Assembly (NCBI GenBank): GCA_029844215.1
Contig: CM056721.1
Span: forward strand, 136,367,254-136,431,253
From: Przewalskia tangutica
Taxonomy: Eukaryota > Streptophyta > Magnoliopsida > Solanales > Solanaceae
Reading direction: 5' to 3'
DNA length: 64,000 nucleotides
Position numbers and translations under genes: made by a program. The notes under the pieces are model-generated. The model made no database searches and was not told the DNA's origin. It saw nothing but the letters and a program-made list of their open reading frames with translations. Positions 47,001-58,246 of the stretch are shown here, piece by piece. Every line of letters begins with the position of its first letter. The stretch's first letter is position 1.

Positions 47001-49979
47001 GCATACGTTTACTCTTGAATTGATTCGTCAGATTAGCGATCGCTCTTTCCCCGCGTCTCGCTGGTCCTCCAAATCCCCTTGAGTATTCAAAGAAAATGGT
47101 TTGATCAGTCAATGGATCAAGCACGGTGTTGATTTCTCTTTTCAAATCAAGGTCTTCTTCGAAAAAACCAAAGTTAGCCGAGTAGCCCAATTGCTTGAAT
47201 GCGTTTGTACCGTACGAATCAATTGTCAATGAAGATGGACGTGAAGACTTGCTGAGATACTGGAGGGAAAATGCGAAGACATTTCCGACACTATCAAAGA
47301 TGACCCGAGATGTGTTGAACATTCAAGCGTCATCAACCGCCCCGACCCCCTCCCCCCCCCCACCCGTTGGCCACCCTTATATTATACACTATACACACTA
47401 ATTATACAGTTATTATATACTTGTTATACATTGAACATAGACCGGCGACCGCTACAAACTACTATAGCTAGTCGGGTGAAATTTATTTTAGCTAGCTGAG
47501 TAAAAATTATGTTAAGATCTCTTACTTTGTAGCTCAATATTGATATCCAAATCATGCAGGGGGCTTGTAAGATGGGTAGGACAATAACTAATCTCAAAAG
47601 AGCTGTAAACTAGGTAAGTAGAGATGGTAATAGGACAGGGTGGCTTAAGCCTTAGCCGCGGAAAAATTAACACATCTCATATCTGGTCCACTTTAGATTA
47701 TTTTGAAATTTTGGTTCAACCTTACCTACCCCCTCCACATACGACCCCTGCACTTTATGAAAATAATAACAATAAGTCTTTAACCGAAAGATTGAATCGA
47801 CTCCTCCTCTCTTGCCCTCTTGATGGTATCCAGCATTTGGGGACCTATATGTGTACTCCCTCTGTCAATTTATATGTTTATTTTTGTTTTTAGTGTTTTA
47901 AAATTCTTTAATTTCAACATTTCATGTAAGACAACAAGATTTAACGGACATTTTTAGTTTAAAATCACAAAATTAAAAACATCATTCTTACTTTTTTAAA
48001 TTCCGTACTTACTCAAATTAATATACATAAAATGAATCGTAGGAGTACTAATTAATATATACCTGCAAAATGTATAGGCAGAAGGTCCCAAAGCCTATCC
48101 AGGAGTGAAAGCTATACATGTCTCTCAAATTCCTTCTGTCATGGTACTTGAATGCAGCATGTAACCCAACAATCCCAAGAATAATTGCAGCTAAATGAAG
48201 TAAAAGATGAACTGATTTCTGCACTTGCCTCTCTCCTCTCACTGTCTTGTATGCCATCAATGCTGCTCATACAAAAACATATCAAATTGAAGGGGAAAAA
48301 GTTACACTACAACAAATCGCTTCAAAGAAGGCGACTTTGGGTGAAATATCGTCCCCTTAGATCAAAGGGACAATTTTTAGTCATCCTTCAAGTCGCCTTA
48401 TTACGTCCGTTGTCTTAGATCAAGAAGGGCGATTTTTTAAAGTCGCCCCTCGCCCTCTTTGGTAAGGACAAAATAGGGCGACTACAGTCGCACTTTTTGA
48501 GATATATAACTTCTTATTCGGTTATTCCCAATAAATATTGAATTGAATGGGTAATAACTAATAAAGAAAAGAAAATCATATCAGCTTAAAGAAGAAGAAA
48601 AAAATACAATAGAAACGAATTTTTCACATTTTTAAAAAAAATCAATTTTTCATATTTTAAGAATATACAAATTTTTAATAAGAAAATACATAAAATCTCC
48701 TCTAAACTTGTCTCATAGCACTTTAACTTTACGGGAGTTTATTTACCCTTTTATTCACCAAATAAGGCGACTATATGTCGCCCTTTTTGGTACTAACTAA
48801 CAGGGCATTTTTTTGTCGCCCTTTTTGGTTTAAAAAGATCATCCTCTTTAAGCCGATTTGTTGTAGTGTTAGGCGAATTCAGAATTTGAAGTTTTCAGTT
48901 TTGTGACCCCTCACTTGCCACCAAACTCCTAACTCATTTATGCTCGTACTGGGTTTGGATCTAATATATACATATTATTGAATTTCTCAACACAAATACA
49001 GAATTTGGGCTAAATCCATTAAATTCGGCCGAACTCGAAAAATAAACTAGCTAGCAAGACATGAATGTTTTGGGTGAATGCTCCCTCAATGCTAGTTTGT
49101 TATGTGTAAACCGAATACTGTATATAACACTACAACAAATGTGATCTTTGTCTACAAATTTATTAGCTACGATAGAAAATTCATAGCGAATTGTTGATTC
49201 ACAATGACAAAAAGTTACATTTCGTCTCTAATTGTACGAGACACATATACCTTCTATCTCAATTTATTGACGAGCACGAAGTTTGAAAGAAAGAAAGATT
49301 ATTATTTTTTTGAAATTTGTGTTCTAAAGCAAATCGTAGATATTAGTCTAGCTATTAAATCATCTCATTATAGGTGTAATAAAAAAAAAAGGAATTATCA
49401 CATTCTATTTGGGACATATTAGGAAAAAATAAAGTATACCACATAAATTAAAACGGAGAGAATAATTACAAAGTAATTGTTTATACACTGTTCTTTTACC
49501 TATTCCTAAAGAGTTTTACTTGTGCGCAGTCTATACTATAACACAGCATACAACTGTCTATACTAATGTCTAACTTGTTAATATAAAAAATAAAATAATA
49601 ACCTGTTATAACAAGTTAAAGCAACATCAATAGTGCATACCTTCACCAGACAAAAAAATCACCCCTAAGAACATCAAAAGTGGGTGAACCTGCAGAAAAG
49701 TAACAATGACATATTTAACATTGATAAAAGGTCTTAAGACATACTATTAAGTAAACTTCAACAACAAAAATTCAATCATTAAAGATCAAGGTATGTATAT
49801 ATATAGTGTATACATACATTAAATATCTTATCAGGATCGTAAGAATCAAGATCAACGCCTTCTCGATAATGCAACAACCAAACAAGCATAAGAATCATAG
49901 CTATAACACCAAAAATGTGTGCAAAAATTGTTATCCGTGAAGCTTGTCGATAATATCGGTACGTTACCATGGTATCCAT
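43764..49979 (-). CDS. CYB561: Cytochrome b561 (transmembrane ascorbate-dependent reductase)
   Basis: Four minus-strand exons, joined at GT-AG sites: 49979-49818, 49689-49641, 48262-48063 and 44027-43764. They encode 224 residues with consistent phases. CYB561 proteins are six-helix, di-haem membrane proteins that move electrons from cytosolic ascorbate to acceptors such as monodehydroascorbate or ferric iron across the tonoplast or plasma membrane. The four haem-ligand histidines can be placed at H56 (VHPLLMF), H89 (KSVHLLLH), H123 (YSFHSWIG) and H162 (NLPWHISGG), spaced 33, 34 and 39 as in the family. Hydrophobic helices are plain in each exon. The length matches the usual 210-240 residues. 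No stop or frameshift was seen. Introns are 128, 1378 and 4035 bp; the last two are filled by transposons. A TATA run lies about 120 bp upstream. Confidence 0.93.
44287..47379 (+). mobile_element. hAT (Ac-like) element, degenerate, in CYB561 intron 3
   Basis: The ends tagggctgtccagtgg and gttggccaccctta are imperfect inverted repeats of hAT type. The interior has GC-rich subterminal runs and a broken plus-strand transposase: an N-terminal frame at 44936-45181, DRCKICQEVYNLKSEKV (BED-like, about 45320), VEGLSFSFPSSHGFIHY (about 45600), YYGITDKIMIATLDNATANG (about 45945), and the dimerisation part LLRYWRENAKTFPTLSKM with VLNIQASS (about 47240-47325). Numerous stops inactivate it. The flanking 8-bp sequences do not match. 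A minus-strand frame of unknown origin overlaps the 3' part. Confidence 0.8.
46996..47322 (-). other. Unrecognised minus-strand frame inside hAT element
   Basis: A 108-codon open frame antisense to the hAT 3' region. Part of it (about 46985-47190) has no hAT counterpart on the plus strand and reads like ordinary protein: FGFFEEDLDLKREINTVL, LTDQTIFFEYSRGFGG, RRGERAIANLTNQF. It may be a captured gene or organelle fragment. I do not recognise it, and chance is possible. Confidence 0.3.
47380..47855. other. Intron 3 of CYB561, no gene seen
   Basis: AT-rich intron sequence with tatacac-type short repeats next to the hAT end (47381-47425). Similar tatacac repeats flank the other side of the hAT element at 44215-44285. 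Confidence 0.5.
47856..48045. mobile_element. Stowaway-type MITE
   Basis: Starts ctccctctgtcaatttat and ends ataaaatgaatcgtaggag, with TA duplications at 47854-47855 and 48046-48047. The length is 190 bp. It lies just inside intron 3, next to exon 3 of CYB561. Confidence 0.8.
48063..48262 (-). CDS. CYB561: CYB561 exon 3
   Basis: A 200-bp exon with acceptor GAGCAG/CATTG and donor TTGCAG/GTATAT. It encodes ALMAYKTVRGERQV through LYILQ, with haem ligands H89 and H123. Confidence 0.92.
48305..48868. mobile_element. Non-autonomous CACTA element in CYB561 intron 2
   Basis: The terminal inverted repeats CACTACAACAAATCG and CGATTTGTTGTAGTG are nearly perfect, with a 3-bp target duplication TTA (48302-48304 and 48869-48871). 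The 564-bp interior carries subterminal GGCGAC/GTCGCC motifs in both orientations (about 48331, 48388, 48441, 48477, 48770 and 48818) and no transposase. Confidence 0.93.
49132..49210. mobile_element. CACTA element end fragment
   Basis: CACTACAACAAATGTGATC at 49132 is a CACTA terminus like that at 48305. No matching right end was found nearby, so it is likely truncated. Confidence 0.5.
49250..49465. mobile_element. Degenerate Stowaway-like MITE
   Basis: The left end ttctatctcaatttattgac and right end ataaattaaaacggagaga are approximately inverted. It lies in CYB561 intron 2. The TA duplications are not certain. Confidence 0.4.
49641..49689 (-). CDS. CYB561: CYB561 exon 2
   Basis: A 49-bp exon with acceptor CTGCAG/GTTCACC and donor GAAG/GTATGC. 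It encodes VHPLLMFLGVIFLSGE plus one base of the next codon and carries haem ligand H56. Confidence 0.9.
49818..49979 (-). CDS. CYB561: CYB561 exon 1
   Basis: Codons 1-54, from ATG at 49979 (MDTMVTYRYYRQASRITIF) through the first helix to DPDKIFN. The donor is AAT/GTATGT. A second ATG at codon 4 is possible, but the first is the longer and usual choice. Confidence 0.92.
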
Positions 49980-50093
49980 GGCTTCTAAGAGGCAAAATAA
50001 AATGGAATGTGGATGAAGAAGATGAAGAATAAATTTGAGTTAGATTTTTGTTGTGTTTTTTAGTTTGACATTTTTGGTGTATGATTTGATCAC

Positions 50094-50111
50094 TATATAT
50101 ATATATATATA
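50094..50111 (-). promoter_or_regulatory. TATA run upstream of CYB561
   Basis: A tatatata run about 115-130 bp upstream of the ATG at 49979, well placed as a TATA box. The transcription start cannot be read from sequence alone. Confidence 0.45.
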
Positions 50112-50480
50112 GGAAGCTAGCAAAAATTGGTAAAAATTAAAGAGGAGAGGATATATACTTTGTTTAAAGGGCTTTAATTTGCTTCTTATGAAAGTTTGGT
50201 ATATATATATATATTTCTTAACTTTGTGCATTGGCAAGGCATAAGGGAAAGTACAAAGCCAGCTCTTGTAGGCCTATTTATTGATAAATAACGTTATTCT
50301 ATGGAGGGGGGCAAATTGTTTTTGTTTTGCTTTTACACTTTTTCATTTTTTTCACTTTTTTCTTCTCCTCTTATATTAATCTACGAATATCGCAAGTAAA
50401 ATTTTTCTTAAGTGATGTCATTTAAGTAGTTTTTCAACAAGATAATAGTCAAAAACCACATATGAAGTATGACTTTTTTG

Positions 50481-51971
50481 TATGACTATCCAACCGGGCG
50501 GGGCTACCCGACCCCGCCTGATTCTGTACCGGGATCGAATACTCGGTATTCGGTATTGGTTTCGGTACGGGGTCGAGAATTTTTCCCGACCCGACCCCGA
50601 CACCGACCCCGACCCTGACTCAACCGTTGCACAACGGCTATACACAATTTGAATGTTGTACAACGATCGAATTCCCCTCCCCCCGCCCCAAACCCCCCTA
50701 CCCCGTTAATAATTATTTTTAACCCCTAAGTATTATATTTACACTTTAACCTAATTTTTCAACTATAATTACCTCATTTTTTCCTCATTCTTTCTCACAA
50801 ATCTTTCTACAATCTCTCAATCTATCTCTTTACATTGTCTACTAAATATTCAATTTTATTTATTCATTTGGGAGTGAAGTTGGCAACTAGCTTGAGGATC
50901 ATCAATCGAGCAAAGTTTTAATTTTCAACCTCTCGATTACACGTCGGCGTTTGGTACATTCGTTCCTTCATTAAATTATTGTTGTTTCTTTACTTTAATT
51001 AGCTCACTTAATTTCATTATCTTTAATTATTTATTTGTATAATTATAATGGAATGACTAAACGTATGCTTACGGGTAAGTGTAAGGGTGTTTTTACTAGT
51101 AGGGGTAATAAGGGTAAGAGTATTTCTTCTAGTCATCATATTCCTCCTAGACATGACGATTTTGTTGATACTGAATTATTTTCTGAGGTATCAGAGTCAG
51201 ATTCATTCCAATTATTTGTTCACCGATGTTGGGCCCCCAAATTATATTTACCACACTCCAGTTAACGGGGTCTGGGCGTGCGGGGAGTCTTAAGAGTCTA
51301 CATCGGTAATGGAATGGGAACATAGACTCCTTATATGGACTTGGACAATCCTCACCCTACAAGCTAGCTTTTGGGGTTGAGTTAGGCCCAAGATACATTC
51401 TTACACATTCATTGGCGGGAGACTCATTGGAGATTGCAGTTCTATTCAGAGACTGGATTCGTGCGGAGCGTAGGAGGTGCGGCAAACCGGAGATCAATGA
51501 AGAAGAAGAAGACTACAACTACAACGAAATCTTATCCGACGGAGGTGGAAGCGATGTCGACAAATTTGATCAACAAATACCAATTCCAACCGAAGAACCA
51601 CAAGAAATTATAAAGAAACTAGAAAACGTGTTTCTTAACATATAATTCTTTTAATTATAATTTTACTATGTTATTTATTTGCAACTTTCAATATCACGAA
51701 GTTGCAATTTTAAAATGGTATTACAAAAAAAAATCATATTTCTATTAAATAATATAAAAGACACAAAAACAGTCTTGGATGTTTTTATTAAACTATCTTG
51801 TTGTGTGTGTTATTTTTTAAATTTAAGGGCAAAAAAAATTACCCATCCCGACCCCACCCCGGCCCAACCCCCGGCACCTCGGGATCTGGACGGGATGGCG
51901 ATAGACCCCGCCACTCCCGACCCCACCAGCCCGCCAAACCCCGCCCCACCCCTCTTTGTTGGTCACCCTTA
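50481..51971 (+). mobile_element. Internally deleted hAT element upstream of CYB561
   Basis: Flanked by the 8-bp duplication CTTTTTTG (50473-50480 and 51972-51979). The ends TATGACTATCCAAC and GTTGGTCACCCTTA are imperfect inverted repeats. It is homologous to the hAT in intron 3: both carry aacccctaag, then cctcattttt, ctcaatctatctct and gttggcaactagcttgagg, and both have an N-terminal frame beginning at an ATG after ataattataatg. The transposase middle is missing. The EEEDYNYNEILSDGG frame at 51412-51645 is a remnant near the 3' part. Confidence 0.85.
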
Positions 51972-52716
51972 CTTTTTTGCGAGTTTTATATTTGAACTAT
52001 CAATCCTTTTGCGTTTTCTATCTAAACTATCACCAACTTTATTAAAACACACATCGATTAGGGTTAAGAGTTAAGACTGCTTCAATGATATCATTTCAAA
52101 ATGGTTTCAGGCTGACAATTTCTTTTACGAAGAAATTCGATAAAAGACACTTTAAATTGATAAAAGAAAAAAAATGACACAAAGAAAAAAGCAGTGTTAT
52201 GTGACATCGCTTGTGATAAATCTTGCTTAATAATTTATAATTAAAATTCTCTTAGCAGTGTTATGTGACAAATCTTGCTTAAATATTTATAATTAAAATT
52301 CTCTTCGGAAAGCTGAACTGCACAAGCTATCCCAAAAGATCAAAATAGCAGAGAATAAGAAGAGAAAATCCAAAAGAAGAATATGTAAGACAAAAGTATA
52401 TGTCATACTCCATATGTATATGAGAAAAGTTCTGTTTGGGCAGATTTTTAGACCCGGCCTTGTTAAAAGGATAAAAATTGGCCAACTTTATCAACCATTG
52501 ACAACATGAATTACAAGCAGTGGCAGATCAATGAGTAATAATCTGGTGGTGCAAAATACGAAGTAATAATTTTTTGCGTAGTAAAAAAAATTGCAAGACA
52601 ATGTACGCATTTCAGTAATAAACCACTGAACTAGCACACTTATCTCAATAAATTGACAACAAACAAGCAATGCAAAAACTCACCTTGCAGGAAATACTCA
52701 CAAATTAAACATCAAA

Positions 52717-52922
52717 GCTGCAAAATTACTGCACTTCAGCTGGAAACAGTGTAATAACAGTGCAAAATACTACACTTATAGAAGCTCATATACAGCTGCA
52801 AAATTGTTTCAAAAACACAGCTGCAAAATTACTGCACTTCAGCTGGAAACAGTGTAATAACAGTGCAAAATACTGCACTTATAGAAGCTCATACACAGCT
52901 GCAAAATTGTTTCAAAATCATA
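52717..52922. repeat. 103-bp tandem duplication in the hAT subterminal region
   Basis: The unit beginning gctgcaaaattactgcac at 52717 repeats at 52820 with few changes. Further partial copies of cagctgcaaaatt follow to 52975. It may hold subterminal transposase-binding repeats. Confidence 0.85.
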
Positions 52923-53204
52923 ACTGCAAAATTACTTGGACTTATGCACAGCTGCAAAATTATTTCAAAAAGACATAAAATCCAAGTTTGAACACATCAA
53001 ACTAAGTTAACATAAACATCCAATCTCAAAATAAGTCAATATAATCTCAAACTAAGTTAAGACTTCATTGAGTTGCTGCATATTCTTGAGTTTGTGTTAA
53101 TCTTCTACTTGAAGATGCTCCCCTTGCACCCTTGAATTTAAATCAAATGTTAGAAAAAATACAATAATAAAATATTAGAACTGAAATGCAATATTAAATC
53201 ATAC

Positions 53205-55625
53205 CCTTGTTGAAAATGTAACTTTTACAAAGAAAATCGTCTAGAGGGATATTTGTTGAAAATGCTTCATAATAACATCATCGCTAATAGTCTTTAGTAT
53301 ATTTCTTTCTATAAAAGTTACAAGTCGATCATTTAACCATTGATCACCCATCTTATTACATAGTTCCCGTCATATACTTCATAGCTGAAAAAACTCGTTC
53401 AACATTTGCAGTTGCTACAGGCAAAATCAAAGCTAACTTCAGAAGCAAATACACCACAAGATATGTTTCACTTTTACCTGTTTCCACAAGAAGTTTACAA
53501 AGATCTGGAAGTCCTCTCAACTTAGAAAATAATGGGTTAGTTCGAACATCTTCAATATAATTTTGTATCTGGTTGCGCTTAATCTTTTCAGAAAGTTCAC
53601 AAAATTATGTGGATATAATTCCACCATCCTCAACAATCGAGATATGTCAAATGCTGCAAATGATTTTAACGAACTCAAACATGCAACACAATGTAAAAGC
53701 TCAGTGTTCTGCAAATCAAACTTAGCATTTAACTCCTGCATTTGCAAATCTAAAATACTAAACAAACAATCAATATAATAATGAATATTTGAAAGATTCG
53801 ATTATCGTCTAGATTTCTTTCCTTGGACATATGGTGCATCCATATCCGGCACATCAAATTCATGCTTATAACAAACTTCCATAACCTTGGACAAAAGTTC
53901 TTCTCAACCATCATCCCTCAACTCTTGAAGTCGTCTCTTGGCAATAATGAGAAGTTGTAGTGCATTCAAGAGATCTTGATCACATTTTTGTAGAGATGTA
54001 TTCAAATCTTTGGTGATCCCTAAAACCTCAACCATTAAATACAACATGAACACAAAGTCAAAAGATTGAAGCAAATCTAATATAGTTATATCCTCATCAT
54101 ATCTTTCAAAAGAACTATCACTCCTCATTTCTTCAAGTACACCGAGCACAGGGCCATACAAAGTCATCAAACTATTAAGAGTATTAAAATGAGACCCCCA
54201 ACGAGTATCACATGCTCTAACAATAGACGATTCTTGATTCAATCCTCTATCAGTTTGTATCAATCCCTCTTCAAGTATATTGGCATAATGCATCTTTTGT
54301 TTGCCTCGAAGTAGTTCCATTCTTTTGTTGGATGAACGAATCAAATTGACAAGTGAATTTACCTTACCAAAGGCATTAACACCAACATGACGTTTAGAAC
54401 AAGCAACAAGTGCCAACTGAAGTTGATGGGCAAAACAATGCACGTAATAAGCAGCAGGGGTCTCATTTTGAATTAAAGTTTTTAACCCACCAAAACGACC
54501 ACCCATATTGCTTGCACCATCGTACCCTTGTCCTCGTATACTTGATATACTCAACTTGTGAATGCCAAGTAAACTTTGTAGTGCCTCTTTCAGTGAACTT
54601 GCACTTGTTTCTTTAACATGCATAATGCCTAAAACAAATTCCATAACAAGCCCTTTCTTGTCAACATAACGCACAACAACAACCATTTGCTCTTTTTTCG
54701 AACAATCACCAGATTCATCAATTAACACACCAAACACATCATCCCCAATATCGTCAACAATTTGCTTAGTTATAACATAAGCACAAGCTGCAGTAAGACT
54801 CTTTTGAACCAGAGGGGAAGTCATATTGTTATTTCCTGGAGCACATTTTAATACATGACATAAATCTTGATTGCATTCCTTTAAAAGATTAATCGTTTCA
54901 AGAAAATGACTCTTATATGAAGAACTTTGTGACTCATCATGACCCCGAAATGGAGAGCCACCTCGCAAAAGATATTTTGTAGCTATAAGTGACGTATTCA
55001 AACGAACTTTATAGTCAATATTCTTTTGAACAATGTGCTTTGTTAATGCAGCCATTATACTTTGTTTGGGGTTCAATAAATCACGATCTTTATACACACA
55101 ATCTCTATGTTCACCATTACTACAATTGGCATGCCTACTAATTCTTATCGAATTATTCCAATCATCAAAACTTATTCCAACAAAGGCTTCACCACCATAG
55201 TTTGTTACATTTTTAAACAGATAGCATAGTAAACAATACGCTGCATTTTTGGATTCACTATACTCAAGCCAATCATATTCATCAAACTATTTCACACAAA
55301 ATCGACGTCTAACACTATTATATTGTGTCCAAGGGAATGTAAAATTGTGAGGTTGGTGAGCACCTTTGATTAAATAAGCTTTTCTAACCTCATTTTGAAT
55401 ATCTGGATGATAGTCTGAAATTTGTTTCCTACGCGCAGGATCTGCTTGCAATGTATCAAAGTCAACGTACTTTTGTCTTTCATTAGCATAATCAGATACA
55501 TCTGTTCGAGCTTCTGATGGTTCTTGATCTATCACCGGTGGTTCTTGATTTAACACTAGTTCTTGATTACCCAAAATACTAGTATTTGCTTTATATTTAG
55601 GACGCTTTTCATAATAACGTTGCAT
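53205..55625 (-). pseudogene. hAT transposase (TTF-type zinc finger, DUF4371, dimerisation domain)
   Basis: The frame starts MQRYYEKRPKYKANTS at 55625. The TTF-type finger region (SESKNAAYCLLCYLF) is at about 55230. The DUF4371 core (55097-53904) contains FGVLIDESGDCSKKEQ, RGQGYDGASNMGGRF and HCFAHQLQLALV. The C-terminus at about 53390-53520 has PVATANVERVFSAM, the hAT dimerisation signature. Three in-frame stops are visible: TAG at 55287-55289, TGA at 53904-53906 and TAA at 53802-53804. There is also a possible frame change near 53500-53760. Otherwise the protein reads through, so inactivation looks fairly recent. Confidence 0.92.
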
Positions 55626-56388
55626 CCTAATTTCCTAACAAATAAAATTAACAGTTCATTTACAAACAGGAAATGAATGTAAAACAAATAAATTTAACAC
55701 TAAGCCATGCTGCTGCAATGAATAAAAAGGAGACGATTTAAGCAATACGACGTCATTTAATAGTCAAAATGCAGATATAGCAAGACGACGATTTAAGCAA
55801 GACGATTTTGCAAATTGACGAACTTCATCCAGAGACCACATCAACCCAAATTTTCTTTTCATTTTCAAACTTCCAATGTTTAATTTTATTTTGACTTTCC
55901 AGAGAAGAGAGGGGTAATAGAATTTTCAATCACCCATAACTAAAAGGATATTTACCTGAGAGGGGCGTCTGCTGAATCACTACTTGATGTAATGAATCGC
56001 TACTTTTGGGTAAAAATCGCTACTTTTGTGCTGAATCGCTACTTGATGTTGAATCATTCTTGATCCATTGTTTGTAATTTGTATACCAAGGGTTTAACAC
56101 AAGAATGAATCCCTAATTTCTAAGAATGAATGATGAATCGCTTTTGGGTAAGAAATAAGAATCCCTAATTTCGCTAGTAGGGATTTTAGAATGAAATACA
56201 AGTGAATCGCGCTATTCGTTACATATCTGCTGAAGTGGACACAATTTAAGCAAAATGACGTCGTTTTGTTATTTCTCAAAACACAGGGGCTAACACAAAA
56301 ACGACGTCGTTTTGGTAAAAAAAAATTAAAAAAAATGGTGGTGCAACTGCACCACCATGGCTACTGTCTGTCCGCCACTGATTACAAG

Positions 56389-56744
56389 TGCTCCCATTTG
56401 AATATTACAACAAACTCCTAGATATCTAATACTTTCTTTTATAACATGTAATACACTTTTTTTTAGTCTGTTCTAAAAAGAATAATATATATTATTTATA
56501 AATAATTTAACTTGAAATTTTCTATTTTACGCTTAATGAAATGATTTCCAACCATACAAATATCTATGACTTCTTTAGACCACAAGTTTCAAAAACCTTC
56601 ATTTCTTTCTTAAACTGCATACCTAATCAATCAATATCACATAAAGTGAGACGGAAAGAGTAATATTTTATCTGTAAGACTGAGTATGGTCTGAAATTTT
56701 GTAAGTTACCATAATGGAAATTTTTATGAGAAAAATCTAGATCA
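56389..56744. other. AT-rich, no gene seen
   Basis: Possibly a degraded Stowaway-like MITE ending tcacataaagtgagacgga near 56655. No coding frame. Confidence 0.35.
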
Positions 56745-57290
56745 AACAACAACAATAACAACTTCAGTGTATTTCAACATGTGGGGTCTAAGAAGGGTAA
56801 AGTGTACGCTGAAGAGATAACCGAAGCACATAAAATAACAGGTAGTAATAGAAATCTAAGGATGAGAAACTATGAGAATAATGCTAATAATATCTACCCA
56901 CCAAGGCAATTATGCGGGAGAGCGAAATAACGCTCAAATACCTTCTAACCTTATACCTTAATATGCGACCTCCATAGCCTTCTCTCTAAGTCATGTCCTC
57001 GATAAGATGAAGTTGCATCATGTCTTGACTAATAACCTCTCCCTGATACTTCTTCGACCTACCTCTACCCTTTCTTAAACCTACAATTGTCAATCTCTCA
57101 CACCTCCTCATCGGGGCATATGTGCATCTCCTCTTCACATGATCGAACCATTTCAGCCTCATTTTTCTCATCTTGTCCACCACAGAGGTCACTCCCACCT
57201 TGTCCCGGATGCCTTCATTCCTAATCTTATCTATCTTGGTATGCCCACACATCCATCATATTCATTTCTGTAACTCTATCTTTTGGACAT
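56745..57290 (-). mobile_element. RTE-type LINE, C-terminal end and tail
   Basis: The minus-strand frame 57252-56986 reads MCGHTKIDKIRNEGIRDKVG, then RLKWFDHVKRR and RRCERLTIVGLRKGRGR, the end of an RTE-clade reverse-transcriptase protein. The 3' UTR ends in a TTG-repeat tail at 56745-56760 (plus-strand caacaacaataacaac). It is 5'-truncated and similar to the copy at 1-503. Confidence 0.85.
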
Positions 57291-57539
57291 GAGAGTTCTT
57301 ATGGGTAACACTCCACACATATAACATAGTCAGTCTAACCACCACTCTGTAGAACTTAATTTTTTTAGTGGAACCTTCTTATCACACAAGAGAAAAAAAT
57401 ATAAATCACGGTCTAAAATTTTATAAATTATTACAAATGATAGATGATAGTTTAACGTTTTGCCTGTAAAAATAAGTAATATGTGAGCAAATATTATACC
57501 TGAGTCTGACATTGTCCGATAGGGTAATTTCCTAAGACA

Positions 57540-57805
57540 ATACTAAAAATCAAAAATTTCCACTGAAATTTCTCACTAAAAAACGTTTAGTGGCTACTCC
57601 ACTGAATGTCAGTGGAAAAAACCTAAGTAGTCGTGTTTCACACAAAAAAAATCAGAAAGTTTTACATCGTTTCAATGAGAACATGTTTTCACCATGTGTT
57701 CCCCATGAGCTGGTTCGGTAGGAATGAAGTAGGAAAATTATGTTCATAACACAATTTTCCAACTGAATGTCGATGGGAAAATCTCTATTTCTAGTAGTAA
57801 GAGTT
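57540..57805. mobile_element. CACTA-like non-autonomous element (tentative)
   Basis: Repeated subterminal phrases ccactgaaatttctcac, ccactgaatgtcagtggaa and aactgaatgtcgatggga, and a right end tttctagtagt that resembles the CACTA terminus. The left end is not clear. Confidence 0.4.
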
Positions 57806-57896
57806 ATATTCTCACAATTTTTAAAATAGGGACATAATCAAAATGATTACCAAAAATATTTCACATAAATCAGCCATGTACAACTCTTTTATATAT

Positions 57897-57942
57897 TACA
57901 ACAACAATATACCCAGTGAAGTTCACAACGTGGGCACAAATC
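57897..57942 (-). mobile_element. LINE/SINE tail fragment
   Basis: On the minus strand CACTGGGTATATTGTTGTTGT is a TTG-tailed end like those at 490 and 56750. Only about 45 bp remain. Confidence 0.55.
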
Positions 57943-58090
57943 TTTTTTTTCTCTTATATATAAAAATAAAAATCATTTACACAGAGAAATAAAATTAAAA
58001 TTAATTAATTAAACAAACTACAAAATTATCAATTTAAACATATGAGCTTAAAACTTTTAAAGCCTGGGCGTTAGGTTCGCGTACGAGCAG

Positions 58091-58246
58091 CCAGTGGCGG
58101 ATACACTAGCAACAGGGTGGTGCAGTTGCACCACCAGATTTTTAAAAAACATTTGCCTTCTAGGCATAAAAAAAAAATCCTTCTAGGCATAAAAAATTAA
58201 AAAAAAAAATTTGCACCACCAAATATAGTCTCCTGGATCCGCCACT
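58091..58246. mobile_element. hAT MITE related to the 52.5-kb hAT element
   Basis: Ends ccagtggcggata and ggatccgccact, with the 8-bp target duplication ACGAGCAG (58083-58090 and 58247-58254). The interior has ggtggtgcagttgcaccacc, the palindrome also found at the right end of the 52518-56380 element, so it is likely a deletion derivative mobilised by that family. Confidence 0.9.

Larger units (their letters stand above)
52518..56380 (-). mobile_element. hAT element (TTF-finger/DUF4371 type), nearly intact
   Basis: Terminal inverted repeats CAGTGGCAGA and (reverse complement of the right end) CAGTGGCGGA, with the perfect 8-bp target duplication ATTACAAG (52510-52517 and 56381-56388). The length is 3863 bp. 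It encodes one transposase on the minus strand, described separately. A palindrome ggtggtgcaactgcaccacc near 56337-56356 marks the right end and also appears in the MITE at 58091-58246. Confidence 0.94.

Noticed and set aside
52760..52978. 72-codon frame with repeated AAKLLHFSWKQ-like text
   Set aside because: It arises from the 103-bp tandem duplication in the non-coding end of a hAT element.
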